A stretch of 56,728 bases of DNA, from positions 1-56,728 of IMG/VR virus record IMGVR_UViG_3300008262_000238, one strand, 5' to 3'. Numbering within the stretch: the first letter of the stretch is position 1; each line of letters starts with the position of its first letter. The translations under genes and the position numbers were made by a program. This document shows, one piece after another, positions 1 to 6,676 of this stretch. The notes beneath the pieces are model-generated. The model was given only the letters and a program-made list of their open reading frames with translations. It searched no databases and was not told the origin of the DNA. This DNA is from a virus.

Positions 1-120
1 AAAGAATAAGTAGAATTACTGATACTACTAACGAAATTTTTGAGATCTTTGACATAATAATAAATATGTCATAACACACTCTTTTGAAAGTAAATAATAT
101 TTATAAAAAAAATATATATT

Positions 121-729
121 ATGAACTATACAAGAGAACAAATTGAAAATGCGGTTAAGGTAAAGGGTTACAAATGGTTTGAGGATGTGTCAAATAAAAG
201 TTATGATGTGAACATTGTTGGTGTAAGAAACAACGCACCAAGCGTGGCAGATAAAGTAACAAATGTGTTTGATGATCATTTAACATTATCATTTAAAGAT
301 GAAAATGGTGTTTGGCAGTTCTACTGCTGGATGGGAACTTGTGATCCCGGTAAAAAAGGTGTTATGGAATTTCATAACAAAAGAGGGGTTGCAAGATTAG
401 TACCGGGACAATACAGAAGTGTTTGGAAGATTGACAAACATCAAGGAAAGTATGATGCTCTTTGTCAAAGAAATGGTAATGTTACTGTGTGGAGAGATGG
501 TAATAAAGACCTTATGTTTGAGGAGAAGGTAACAGACACCGGAATGTTCGGAATAAACATTCACAAGGCAGGTCAGGACTCAACTTGGGTTGAGAACTGG
601 AGTGAGGGTTGTCAGGTATTTAAACGAGTTAAAGATTTTGATGTATTTATGTCAATTTGTAAAAAAGCAGCAAAAATACATGGAAATACATTTAGTTACA
701 CATTACTTGAATCAACAGATATTATTTAA
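121..729 (+). CDS. L,D-transpeptidase-like protein (202 aa)
   Basis: No signal peptide or membrane segment is visible. The most informative part is the C-terminal region, where INIHKAG (His148) is followed 16 residues later by WSEGCQVF (Cys164). This spacing and the S-x-G-C context resemble the His/Cys catalytic motif of YkuD-type L,D-transpeptidases, and similar INIH...W-S-x-G-C proteins occur in phages. I infer a cysteine-dependent cell-wall or amide-bond activity, but the fold is not proven. A TATTTAT box lies at 98-104 and the gene ends in a bidirectional terminator shared with the convergent gene. No Shine-Dalgarno is seen; the ATG is the first in the frame. Confidence 0.75.
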   Translation: MNYTREQIENAVKVKGYKWFEDVSNKSYDVNIVGVRNNAPSVADKVTNVFDDHLTLSFKDENGVWQFYCWMGTCDPGKKGVMEFHNKRGVARLVPGQYRSVWKIDKHQGKYDALCQRNGNVTVWRDGNKDLMFEEKVTDTGMFGINIHKAGQDSTWVENWSEGCQVFKRVKDFDVFMSICKKAAKIHGNTFSYTLLESTDII

Positions 730-737
730 TAAAGAAA

Positions 738-760
738 GGGGGTCAGTGACCCCCATTTTT
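738..760. terminator. bidirectional terminator
   Basis: A perfect dyad GGGGGTCA/TGACCCCC is followed by T-rich tracts on both strands. It lies between two convergent genes. Confidence 0.8.
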
Positions 761-1509
761 TATTTCTTAAACCAATGGTTTGAAACGTCCATCAAACCAC
801 CGAATTTACCATCCCAATTTTTGATTTGAGATCTTGGAACCCAAAATTCCATCTCACCAATCTCCTCAATTTTTTTCAGGTAATCCTCACGGAACTTCTC
901 CACCTGACTTGAGTTTGTAATATACTCAATTCCCAAATTTTTAGCACAAATCTTACCAACACCAGTCAACATTGAGAACTCATCGGTCAGAGTACGAGCA
1001 CAACAAGTACAAACAGATCCTTTCTTTGATGTCAATTTCCCTGAAAATTTAACAGCCTTTGCCGTGAAAGAAAGAACTTTGGTAACATCAATAAGAATTG
1101 GATTAAACTTAAGATCGTGCTTCTCCTTAAGGGACTCACCGATAGAACGACCGATCTTGATCGTATCACCAACCGCAGGAATGTTCACATTACGAACAAC
1201 AGGTTTATTCATTTCCTTATCAATCTGACTGATCGCAGAAGATACTTGTTTATCAGTAAGACTACCGTATTGAGCAAGTTTTGACTTGATTTCATTCACA
1301 AAGGAATTAGTACCTTCGTAAGATGCGATTTTTTTCATGTCATCGGTCATCTCCACCATTTTAGATTCAACAGGTGCTGACAAAATCTTCTCAACCGCAG
1401 ATCTCTGCTTTGGTGTGAGGGATCCGTATTTGTTAAGACTATCTTTCATTTTGTTAATGAAAGAATTTTTACCATTGTAGTTTCTTACTTTTGTTGTGAT
1501 ATCTGACAT
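760..1509 (-). CDS. DUF6011-like protein with two N-terminal repeats (249 aa)
   Basis: Two related repeats of about 30 residues fill the first 95 residues, with NKYGSLTPKQRSAVEKIL matching AQYGSLTDKQVSSAISQI. The C-terminal half holds a cysteine cluster (CTCCARTLTDEFSMLTGVGKIC), which resembles the C-x-x-C-G-R-x-L ... G-x-G-x-x-C signature of DUF6011-type phage proteins and probably binds zinc. Function is unknown; a nucleic-acid-associated role is possible. A TATCTTTG promoter lies at 1536-1543, leaving a leader of about 25 nt. Confidence 0.8.
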   Translation of the reverse strand: MSDITTKVRNYNGKNSFINKMKDSLNKYGSLTPKQRSAVEKILSAPVESKMVEMTDDMKKIASYEGTNSFVNEIKSKLAQYGSLTDKQVSSAISQIDKEMNKPVVRNVNIPAVGDTIKIGRSIGESLKEKHDLKFNPILIDVTKVLSFTAKAVKFSGKLTSKKGSVCTCCARTLTDEFSMLTGVGKICAKNLGIEYITNSSQVEKFREDYLKKIEEIGEMEFWVPRSQIKNWDGKFGGLMDVSNHWFKK

Positions 1510-1535
1510 AGGATCTTTGTTTTATGATTACATTA

Positions 1536-1543
1536 CAAAGATA
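1536..1543 (-). promoter_or_regulatory. TAnnTTTG promoter box
   Basis: TATCTTTG on the minus strand matches the Bacteroidetes -7 element and lies upstream of the 249-aa gene. Confidence 0.6.
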
Positions 1544-1544
1544 T

Positions 1545-1626
1545 ACACTCTCAGGCATTCTGGGTCTCGCACCTGACAATCCATCTTATTTAACCCTTTG
1601 GGGCGATACGGGAACCTAAGTTTATG
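1545..1626 (-). repeat. structured element, copy 1
   Basis: This non-coding stretch lies just downstream of a tRNA-Met and shares a motif with a second copy at 2503-2588 that lies downstream of a tRNA-Leu. The shared minus-strand core is ATAAACTTnnGTnCCCGTAnCGCC, then AGGGTTAAAT-AGAT. The far ends also align (AGAATGC...AGAGT). Function is unknown. Confidence 0.5.
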
Positions 1627-1633
1627 TGTTTTG

Positions 1634-1707
1634 TGGATCTTGTTGGAATCGAACCAACCACCTACTGATTATGAGTCAGTTGCTCTAACCGAATGAGCTA
1701 AAGGACC
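1634..1707 (-). tRNA. tRNA-Met (CAU)
   Basis: The D, anticodon (ACTGA-CTCATAA-TCAGT) and T arms are canonical. The acceptor stem has two mismatches, at pairs 3-70 and 4-69. The gene ends A-CA rather than ACCA. A CAU anticodon could also be tRNA-Ile2. Confidence 0.85.
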
Positions 1708-1712
1708 TTATG

Positions 1713-1797
1713 TAGTCAGGACAGGATTCGAACCTGTACTAATCCTGGCATTCACCATATTAAATTAGGAACGTGTTACCAATTACACCACCTGACT
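1713..1797 (-). tRNA. AGTCAGG-family tRNA-like gene a
   Basis: The acceptor AGTCAGG/CCTGACT, D stem GTGT/ACAC and T arm ACAGG-TTCGAAT-CCTGT are perfect. Between the D and T stems lie 35 nt in which I find no 5-bp/7-nt anticodon arm. The only stems there are CTAAT/ATTAG, or an imperfect TTCCT/AGGAT, each with a 20-nt loop. The decoding identity is undetermined. Confidence 0.6.
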
Positions 1798-1800
1798 AAT

Positions 1801-1974
1801 TTATTTTACTTGGACATCAACAAGTCCATCTTCAATATCATTTAATAGTTTTCCAATTATGTTAGAAGTAACTATTTTCTTATCACTCTTTGTTGCTTTG
1901 AAATCGGTTATGATTTCCATTCCAACCTCAATCAATCTTACAAGTTGTTCTTCGGTAAGTTCAAATTTCTTCAT
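1801..1974 (-). CDS. 57-aa protein with LTEEQL N-terminus
   Basis: This is a small uninterrupted gene between two tRNA-like genes. It starts MKKFELTEEQLVRLIEVG, which resembles the class A tag (KLTESDLTRIV) and contains L-T-E. The rest is an acidic/helical domain without recognisable motifs. The start is the only in-frame ATG near the 5' end. Confidence 0.7.
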   Translation of the reverse strand: MKKFELTEEQLVRLIEVGMEIITDFKATKSDKKIVTSNIIGKLLNDIEDGLVDVQVK

Positions 1975-1990
1975 ATTATTTTCTTTTTAG

Positions 1991-2113
1991 TAGTCAGGAC
2001 AGGACTCGAACCTGTACCAGTTTTACATTATTAAGCGAACCTAATAAATACCATACCCACTTATGACGTGAATCAGTGATGGGGATATGCGTTTACCATT
2101 CTGCCACCTGACT
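1991..2113 (-). tRNA. AGTCAGG-family tRNA-like gene b (123 nt)
   Basis: It has the shared acceptor and T arm, but 73 nt lie between the D and T stems. These can fold as an extended arm, TATCC/GGGTA enclosing CACT/AGTG, followed by a perfect hairpin TTATTA-GGTTCGCT-TAATAA in the place of a variable arm. There is no canonical anticodon loop. Confidence 0.5.
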
Positions 2114-2371
2114 AAATTAACACCCTTATTTATCCAACTCACAGGTGTCTTGGTTGTCCCCACCATAAAAGTAGGTTAGGAATAGTCAGTTCGTCCTCAC
2201 GAGGTCGGGTTGACTTTCAATCTATCTCTGTTGAGATATGTGTTACCACTGTATCAAATACAACTTACTTACCCAGTCGTTCTCCCTATACGACAAAGTA
2301 CGTTCCCCTACGGACATCAATCCGTTTCTCGTCGTGTGGGGCACACTATGGGGTGATGAACCCGCAACGTG
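2114..2371 (-). ncRNA. structured intergenic stretch
   Basis: These 258 bases lack a convincing gene. Small hairpins such as CCTC-GT-GAGG are present. The base composition is clearly less AT-rich than the protein-coding DNA, as in other tRNA-region spacers. Probably part of a long tRNA/ncRNA transcript. Confidence 0.35.
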
Positions 2372-2487
2372 ATGTCAGGGAGGGATTCGAACCCACAATG
2401 AGCAACCTTACGACTCCATAGAACCCACAAGTTTCTGGGACTATTGGTCTTGGGGACTCGGCACCATGCCTCATTACACTCCTGACA
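2372..2487 (-). tRNA. TGTCAGG tRNA-like gene (116 nt)
   Basis: The acceptor TGTCAGG/CCTGACA and a T arm (GTGGG-TTCGAAT-CCCTC, one mismatch) are intact and the end is T-CA. The centre is oversized and contains a second partial T-arm copy (TTGTGGGTTC occurs twice). No standard D or anticodon arm could be folded. Confidence 0.45.
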
Positions 2488-2502
2488 AACCCGACTCTTC
2501 AG

Positions 2503-2588
2503 CATTCTACTCCCCGCACATACATAAATGTAACACGAAATTGTATCTAATTTAACCCTACGTTGGCGGTACGGGTACTGAAGTTTAT
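2503..2588 (-). repeat. structured element, copy 2
   Basis: This is the second copy of the element at 1545-1626, again directly 3' of a tRNA. The most conserved part is 2545-2588. Confidence 0.5.
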
Positions 2589-2594
2589 CGTTGG

Positions 2595-2678
2595 TACTCG
2601 AAGAGGGACTCGAACCCTCACAACCCAATGGTCAACAGAGCTTAAACCTGTCGTGTCTACCAATTCCACCATCCGAGC
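2595..2678 (-). tRNA. tRNA-Leu (UAA)
   Basis: Class II tRNA with anticodon arm ACAGG-TTTAAGC-TCTGT, a long variable arm, T arm GAGGG-TTCGAGT-CCCTC and a full acceptor. It ends ACCA and is closely related to the copy at 7595-7678. Confidence 0.92.
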
Positions 2679-2689
2679 ATTTTAAAGAG

Positions 2690-2752
2690 TTATTTTCTCT
2701 TTCTTACCATAAAGATAAATAATATAAACAATACAAACAATATTGGTGTCAT
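2690..2752 (-). CDS. 20-aa single-span membrane peptide
   Basis: The peptide MTPILFVLFILFIFMVRKRK is one hydrophobic helix plus a basic tail. It sits alone between a tRNA-Leu and a tRNA-like gene. Similar micro-proteins occur at 2877-2942, 28117-28203, 33694-33786 and 56289-56369, which supports it as a real gene. Confidence 0.55.
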   Translation of the reverse strand: MTPILFVLFILFIFMVRKRK

Positions 2753-2767
2753 AATTTTAATTTTTAG

Positions 2768-2873
2768 TAGTCAGGACAGGATTCGAACCTGTACGTAGTC
2801 CATCGAGGTTGTATTTATAATCCAAACTACTTAATTATCACCCTGAGCGTCTAACCAATTCCGCCACCTGACT
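2768..2873 (-). tRNA. AGTCAGG-family tRNA-like gene c (106 nt)
   Basis: The acceptor, a Leu-like D arm (GCGG...ACGC) and the T arm are perfect. The 54-nt centre forms GTAGT/ACTAC next to the T arm and an imperfect TTGGA-TTATAAA-TACAA hairpin inside it. The anticodon is not assignable. Confidence 0.55.
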
Positions 2874-2876
2874 ATA

Positions 2877-2942
2877 TTAATGATTTATCTCACTTAACAT
2901 AAATCCTACAAATATTACAAATATTACTATAATCCACCCCAT
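2877..2942 (-). CDS. 21-aa single-span membrane peptide
   Basis: It starts MGWIIVIFVIFVGFML and ends SEINH: one transmembrane helix with a short polar tail, located between two tRNA-like genes. Function is unknown. Confidence 0.5.
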   Translation of the reverse strand: MGWIIVIFVIFVGFMLSEINH

Positions 2943-2958
2943 TGTTTTTTAATTTTAG

Positions 2959-3050
2959 TAGTCAGGAGAGGAATCGAACCTCTCTACAGGGAGCTACCCA
3001 ACATCCATGATCTTCCATCGGACTCGAACCGACCTTGTACCAACCTGACT
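2959..3050 (-). tRNA. AGTCAGG-family tRNA-like gene f with nested T-like arm
   Basis: The acceptor and a T arm (GAGAGG-TTCGATT-CCTCT) frame a centre without a normal D arm. The centre holds GTCGG-TTCGAGT-CCGAT, which reads either as an embedded T arm or as an anticodon arm with CGA. Downstream GGAAGATC can pair with GATCCTC at about 3090, suggesting two interleaved tRNA-like units. Confidence 0.45.
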
Positions 3051-3054
3051 ATAA

Positions 3055-3371
3055 AAAAAGATCCTGAATTGTCCCTGCACTAATCAGGAGGATCTTTTAG
3101 TTTTCTTATATTTAGTGTCTCTATATCCCTCACCGTTATAACTAGAATTCGCTAGTCCATAGTAACCATCCCCGGTGGGTTTCTACTTTCACACTCCGTC
3201 TTTATTCTATCTCACCATCAATACGAGTGGAATCAAACTCAGCGTTCAGTGCTGCCCTCAGGACATCTTCACCCTACCCCCAAAGTTACGTGGCGAGTCT
3301 CACTCGGAAGCTGAGTGTATATTGTAGGATTGTCCAGTATTCCTACAACTTGTGGATTGTATTACGATCAC
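3055..3371 (-). ncRNA. structured intergenic stretch
   Basis: No gene is supported here. The start contains GATCCT...AGGATC pairing that may belong to the interleaved tRNA-like unit with 2959-3050. Confidence 0.3.
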
Positions 3372-3508
3372 TTAAGACCCCTCACCCCCTTAATCCATAA
3401 TGGGGAATCCTTACCTAACCCGTGTAGCCTCCCCCATAGCCTTGAAGCCTTCAAGTCAGGATCACACACCATAACGATCGGATATTTTCGTTAATCGTGG
3501 GGTCTTAA
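3372..3508 (-). ncRNA. structured ncRNA closed by a 10-bp stem
   Basis: TTAAGACCCC at 3372-3381 pairs perfectly with GGGGTCTTAA at 3499-3508, enclosing 117 nt with no ORF. The strand is inferred from the surrounding tRNAs. Confidence 0.5.
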
Positions 3509-3576
3509 AAGTAGAGTATGACGTATGCTCGTTTTATAGTTGTTTCCATCCGCAAACTCACGGTTCTCTCTACTTT
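3508..3576 (-). ncRNA. structured ncRNA closed by a 9-bp stem
   Basis: AAAGTAGAG at 3508-3516 pairs with CTCTACTTT at 3568-3576. The size is tRNA-like, but no T arm is recognisable. Confidence 0.45.
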
Positions 3577-3577
3577 G

Positions 3578-3676
3578 TAGTCAGGACAGGATTCGAACCT
3601 GTGTTGCCCTTAGTTGCTCTTACTTCTCAGTAAAGTGTGGGATCGAACCACACCTGGACCAAAGTTCCACCTGACT
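3578..3676 (-). tRNA. AGTCAGG-family tRNA-like gene g with nested T-like arm
   Basis: The acceptor and T arm are perfect. After a GGA/TCC D stem comes GTGTGG-TTCGATC-CCACAC at the place of the anticodon arm, which looks like a second T arm, then a TTACT/AGTAA hairpin. If the middle loop is an anticodon loop it would read CGA, with an unusual U37. Confidence 0.5.
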
Positions 3677-3684
3677 AAATATTG

Positions 3685-3824
3685 TTGATAGTGATGGAGT
3701 ACCCGTCTCGCTCCAATCTTAACTGCTTCTTCTGACTTTTATCAGGGCCCCGGCAGAAAGGGTGCTGAATTCCTGATCCACTCTGGATTGTCGACATCCG
3801 TTGAGTGGGGAAAACCACTATCAA
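3685..3824 (-). ncRNA. structured ncRNA closed by a 9-bp stem
   Basis: TTGATAGTG at 3685-3693 pairs with CACTATCAA at 3816-3824. Inside, TGGAG/CTCCA forms a hairpin next to the terminal stem in a T-arm-like position, but with an 11-nt loop. Confidence 0.45.
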
Positions 3825-3835
3825 TATTTTAAAAA

Positions 3836-4062
3836 TGGTAAGACCTTAAGATTTACTTATTCGTGGGTCACCCCATCTTTACTACCTATACCTCGCCTTC
3901 AACATCCGTTCTACCCAAACCATCGTTTATATACCTGTTAACCTCTCGGTTATCTCTGAGTACCTCCTCAACGTTTTTAATCTGATAGGGGCTCCATTTT
4001 GCTCGTTATTTCTAACTCCTCTGTGGGATTCTGCTGATATAGGTCTATCTGCTATCTTACCA
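3836..4062 (-). ncRNA. structured ncRNA closed by an 8-bp stem
   Basis: TGGTAAGA at 3836-3843 pairs with TCTTACCA at 4055-4062. No ORF is supported in the 227 bases. Confidence 0.4.
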
Positions 4063-4067
4063 ATCTA

Positions 4068-4220
4068 TTATTTCAAAATCATATATTTAACTCCGTTAAC
4101 AATCTTAACTTCGTAATTCCCCTTATTTTGGGATCTCTTTGTTGATTTGGCGGTTTTTGTATTTTTCTCCGCTTCACCAAATTTGGTCTTAATCACCTGA
4201 TTCATTGAAAATCTTTCCAT
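4068..4220 (-). CDS. 50-aa basic protein
   Basis: The short basic protein starts MERFSMNQVIKTKFGEAEKN and is rich in Lys, Thr and Ser. It ends in a hydrophobic VKIVNGVKYMILK segment. The ATG at 4220 is preferred because 22 identical bases, including the promoter edge, precede both this ATG and the one at 56657. A longer frame upstream would run through that leader. Confidence 0.65.
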   Translation of the reverse strand: MERFSMNQVIKTKFGEAEKNTKTAKSTKRSQNKGNYEVKIVNGVKYMILK

Positions 4221-4237
4221 ATCTCTTATTGTTTCTA

Positions 4238-4245
4238 CAAAGTTA
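4238..4245 (-). promoter_or_regulatory. TAnnTTTG promoter with conserved leader
   Basis: TAACTTTG is followed by leader TAGAAACAATAAGAGAT directly before the ATG at 4220. The same leader occurs before the gene at 56657. Confidence 0.6.
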
Positions 4246-4285
4246 TAAAAAATTTTTGATCTGCCAAACATTTTTTAACTTTTTG

Positions 4286-4359
4286 TAATCAGGACAGGAT
4301 TTGAACCTGCAATCTCACCCACATACTGTAAGCGCGCGTTACCAATTAGCCACCTGACC
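4286..4359 (-). tRNA. tRNA-like gene with 9-nt anticodon loop
   Basis: The acceptor GGTCAGG/CCTGATT and T arm GCAGG-TTCAAAT-CCTGT are intact. The best anticodon arm is CTTAC/GTGAG, which leaves a 9-nt loop (AGTATGTGG) instead of 7. GUG (His) or GUA could be read from it, but neither is in the normal position. Confidence 0.55.
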
Positions 4360-4440
4360 ATGTAGTGGAGCGTCACTTATTTCTAAGTTATCCACTTCGG
4401 TTACGTTATCTTTCGATAAGAGGCTTTACCGAGCCCAAGG

Positions 4441-4538
4441 TAGTCAGGACAGGATTCGAACCTGTATTTAGGGTTATTTAATCGGGTTTCATACCGTACC
4501 TACATCGCGAGTGCGTCTACCAATTCCGCCACCTGACT
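4441..4538 (-). tRNA. AGTCAGG-family tRNA-like gene d (98 nt)
   Basis: The acceptor, D arm and T arm match gene c. The 47-nt centre has only short stems (TAGG/CCTA, CGG/CCG). No anticodon is assignable. Confidence 0.55.
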
Positions 4539-4668
4539 ATTTTTTACTGCTCACGTAGAACACACAATCTTTTTTTCGTTTGCTCTTAAAGACTATCTCT
4601 TTATCTTGCTTAACTTGCCACCATATTCCTATCCATGCATGACATTTCTTTTCTATTGTGTAATTCAT
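4537..4668 (-). CDS. 43-aa basic protein
   Basis: It starts MNYTIEKKCHAWIGIWWQVK and ends in a Lys-rich tail. The TAG stop overlaps the 5' end of the neighbouring tRNA-like gene by two bases. Function is unknown. Confidence 0.55.
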   Translation of the reverse strand: MNYTIEKKCHAWIGIWWQVKQDKEIVFKSKRKKDCVFYVSSKK

Positions 4669-4683
4669 AACTTTAATTTTTTG

Positions 4684-4778
4684 CAGTCAGGACAGGATTC
4701 GAACCTGTATTAACCTATATCCGCTTCCTTATCAGATTATCTACGATTCCTTAATCCTACCAATTCCACCACCTGACT
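4684..4778 (-). tRNA. AGTCAGG-family tRNA-like gene e (95 nt)
   Basis: The acceptor (AGTCAGG/CCTGACT) and T arm are perfect, but even the D stem is lost: the 5' D half GTGG has no partner. GATT-AAGG-AATC and AGAT-A-ATCT stems fill the centre. This is the most degenerate member of the family. Confidence 0.45.
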
Positions 4779-4935
4779 ATTTCGGGAAGGGAGCGAGCAA
4801 CTCCCTTTTATTCCCTACTAATTTTATTAGTTTGTTTCTAAGATCAAAAACTCTTTTATGTAAAAATGACCTCCTTTTTCTATTCCCGAAACTATTAAAC
4901 GGAGTTGTTATGTTATATAAACTACTTAAAGTCAT
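4777..4935 (-). CDS. 52-aa basic protein (uncertain)
   Basis: The open frame starts MTLSSLYNITTPFNSFGNRK and is rich in Arg and Lys. Its stop overlaps the adjacent tRNA-like gene. There is no promoter box close by, so it may be chance. Confidence 0.35.
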   Translation of the reverse strand: MTLSSLYNITTPFNSFGNRKRRSFLHKRVFDLRNKLIKLVGNKRELLAPFPK

Positions 4936-4993
4936 CGGCTTTATTTAACGTCTAAAACCTGCGTCTAACAACAGACCACAAAAAGACGACTCG

Positions 4994-5068
4994 TATTCCG
5001 TACGGGATTCGAACCCGTGATCTCTTCCGTGAAAGGGAAGTGTCCTAAACCAGCTAGACGAACGGAAC
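4994..5068 (-). tRNA. tRNA-Glu (UUC)
   Basis: All arms are canonical, with CTTCC-CTTTCAC-GGAAG and T arm ACGGG-TTCGAAT-CCCGT. Confidence 0.93.
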
Positions 5069-5081
5069 AAAATAATGTTGT

Positions 5082-5154
5082 GGATACATACGGGATTTGA
5101 ACCCGTGACTCCTGATTGCAAGTCAGGTGTGATCGCCAGCTTCACCAATGACCC
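5082..5154 (-). tRNA. tRNA-Ala (UGC)
   Basis: Anticodon arm CCTGA-CTTGCAA-TCAGG and T arm ACGGG-TTCAAAT-CCCGT are good. The acceptor has mismatches at pairs 3 and 4, so the usual G3:U70 identity pair is absent. Confidence 0.85.
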
Positions 5155-5192
5155 AAAATTACCCCCTCTTGAGATTACAGAGGAGTAGTCGT

Positions 5193-5282
5193 ATCGGTTT
5201 TTCCTATTTCAAAAACCTGATGGGCATCCCCGATAAAAACGTCAATCCTTACTTGGGGGAGAGGAGGATTTTCCAAACCGAT
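5193..5282 (-). ncRNA. hairpin-closed non-coding element
   Basis: ATCGGTTT at 5193-5200 pairs with AAACCGAT at 5275-5282. The strand is inferred. Confidence 0.4.
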
Positions 5283-5380
5283 TCCCAATGAGTACCACAT
5301 ACACGCGATAGTACCAGCTTCGTTAAGTTTTTATGAAGAAAACTTAAAAACTTCGGGTATCTCTTTCCCATTTTTAAAAA

Positions 5381-5447
5381 GACACAAAAAATAAGTGTAG
5401 TATTGTCCTCAAAAACCGGAGAAGATGAGGGTTCTTATTTATGTGTC
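5381..5447 (-). ncRNA. hairpin-closed non-coding element
   Basis: GACACA plus AATAAG pairs with CTTATT plus TGTGTC, and CCTC/GAGG forms an inner stem. It lies just downstream of the promoter at 5478-5485. Confidence 0.45.
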
Positions 5448-5477
5448 TTATTTAGTATTTATCTTTCATTTAGAATA

Positions 5478-5485
5478 CAAAGATA
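5478..5485 (-). promoter_or_regulatory. TAnnTTTG promoter for the tRNA region
   Basis: TATCTTTG on the minus strand is followed by no gene before the structured RNAs and tRNAs below 5450, so it probably drives them. Confidence 0.6.
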
Positions 5486-5496
5486 TACTATTTTTT

Positions 5497-6321
5497 TTAA
5501 TTTTCAAAATTTTTCACATCATTAATAATATTCAAAATATCATTTTCATACTCTTTTTTTAATAATGTTTTAACTTTGTATCTTTTTAGTTTATAATTTT
5601 CTATTATTTTTGTCTCCCTTGTTATTTCTTTTAAACTATTTTCATCGTGAAATCTTTCACCATCAATTTCAACACACAAATTCAGTTTTGGGAAAAAGAA
5701 ATCAACATAATAAATATCAAACTTGAATTGTTGTATAAAATCTAAACCTTTGGTAAGTCCGTTTTTTTCTATAAATTCTCTAAAGAATTTTTCGGGATAT
5801 GATTCTTTAATTCCGGCACATAATCTATTAGGATGTAACTCAGGATTTTTTTTAAATCTATCCTTCATATTTTTACTAAGTTTTTCTTTATACAATAAAC
5901 AACTTTTTTGACATTCACTAGAACAATATATGTTGTGATTTTTTTTAACTTTTTTACCACAAACTAAACAATTTGGTCTGACCCTCTTAACATTATTTTC
6001 TTTGTTATAGTTTTTTACACCAATAGTAATTTTATTTTTAATTTCTTCAGATAAAATCCTACCGGTATTATTAAACTTAGCACTACAACTGTTATTACAA
6101 AATCTTCTTTTATCACTTTTATATGATTTAAATGACTTACCACAATTGTAACAACTAACAATTTCTTTAGACTCTTTTTTAAGGTATTTAACACCAAGTC
6201 TAATACATTTATTAGTTATGGATCTAAATGTCATACCCATTAACTCACTTATTTCTTTATAGGTTTTACCTTGTGAAATTAATTTTTTTAATTCGTTTTC
6301 TTTGTTTTCATCCCATTTCAT
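5497..6321 (-). CDS. homing-type endonuclease, zinc fingers plus Vsr/DUF559-like domain (274 aa)
   Basis: An N-terminal helix-turn-helix (residues about 1-45, GKTYKEISELMGMT) is followed by two zinc-binding clusters: CYNCGK...FCNNSC, and CLVCGK...YCSSEC. The C-terminal nuclease domain carries D-I-Y-Y-V-D-F-F-F-P then C-V-E-I-D-G-E-R-F-H, the acidic core of Vsr/DUF559-type nucleases. The gene order (HTH, Zn, nuclease) and its place inside a tRNA array suggest a free-standing mobile endonuclease. A TATTTAT box lies at 6328-6334, 6 bp before the ATG. The very AT-rich codon use contrasts with the flanking tRNAs. Confidence 0.85.
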   Translation of the reverse strand: MKWDENKENELKKLISQGKTYKEISELMGMTFRSITNKCIRLGVKYLKKESKEIVSCYNCGKSFKSYKSDKRRFCNNSCSAKFNNTGRILSEEIKNKITIGVKNYNKENNVKRVRPNCLVCGKKVKKNHNIYCSSECQKSCLLYKEKLSKNMKDRFKKNPELHPNRLCAGIKESYPEKFFREFIEKNGLTKGLDFIQQFKFDIYYVDFFFPKLNLCVEIDGERFHDENSLKEITRETKIIENYKLKRYKVKTLLKKEYENDILNIINDVKNFEN

Positions 6322-6327
6322 ATATAT

Positions 6328-6334
6328 ATAAATA
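6328..6334 (-). promoter_or_regulatory. TATTTAT box
   Basis: The box lies 6 bp before the ATG at 6321. Confidence 0.5.
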
Positions 6335-6386
6335 TCTTGAAATGAGTTAAAATTCAGATTTGAACCTAATTTTTAGTAAATTTTTG

Positions 6387-6457
6387 AGCGGATAGATGGT
6401 ACCTCCCCATCTTCCTCAGTTTGGAAGACTGACGCATTAATTTTATGCTATACCCGC
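6387..6457 (-). tRNA. tRNA-Gly (UCC) with unusual T loop
   Basis: Acceptor GCGGGTA/TATCCGC and anticodon arm TCAGT-CTTCCAA-ACTGA are perfect. The T arm is GATGG-GGAGGTA-CCATC, lacking the usual TTCRA loop. It ends T-CA. Confidence 0.8.
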
Positions 6458-6463
6458 AAAATT

Positions 6464-6490
6464 GTGACAACCTTTGGGGTCAGTTGTCAC
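6464..6490. ncRNA. 8-bp hairpin
   Basis: GTGACAAC and GTTGTCAC pair perfectly around an 11-nt loop. The rest of the gap to 6676 shows no gene. Confidence 0.4.
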
Positions 6491-6676
6491 GTTTACGTGA
6501 ATGAGGTGATCAAACCTTCTTATATCACGGGTGTAGATTCGTCTCGTCAATCATCTCTCCCAATACGTTAGTTATTTCTCGTAAAACTAAAAAAGCCGAC
6601 TTGACACCTTGTAACCCCAATTTTAAGTGTGTGTTACCATCCTCTCTCAAGTTGAGCTCTACTGCATGCACTCCCG

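Noticed and set aside
3055-4070. Group I or group II introns in the tRNA region
   Set aside because: I looked for the conserved group I core and group II domain V patterns and did not recognise either. The segments are also shorter than usual introns.
5097-5148. Small frames reading through tRNA genes, such as 4945-5148 and 2317-2628 on the minus strand
   Set aside because: They consist of tRNA sequence read in frame (for example motifs such as EGSSPSSS or LQSGVTGSNPV, which come from T and anticodon arms).
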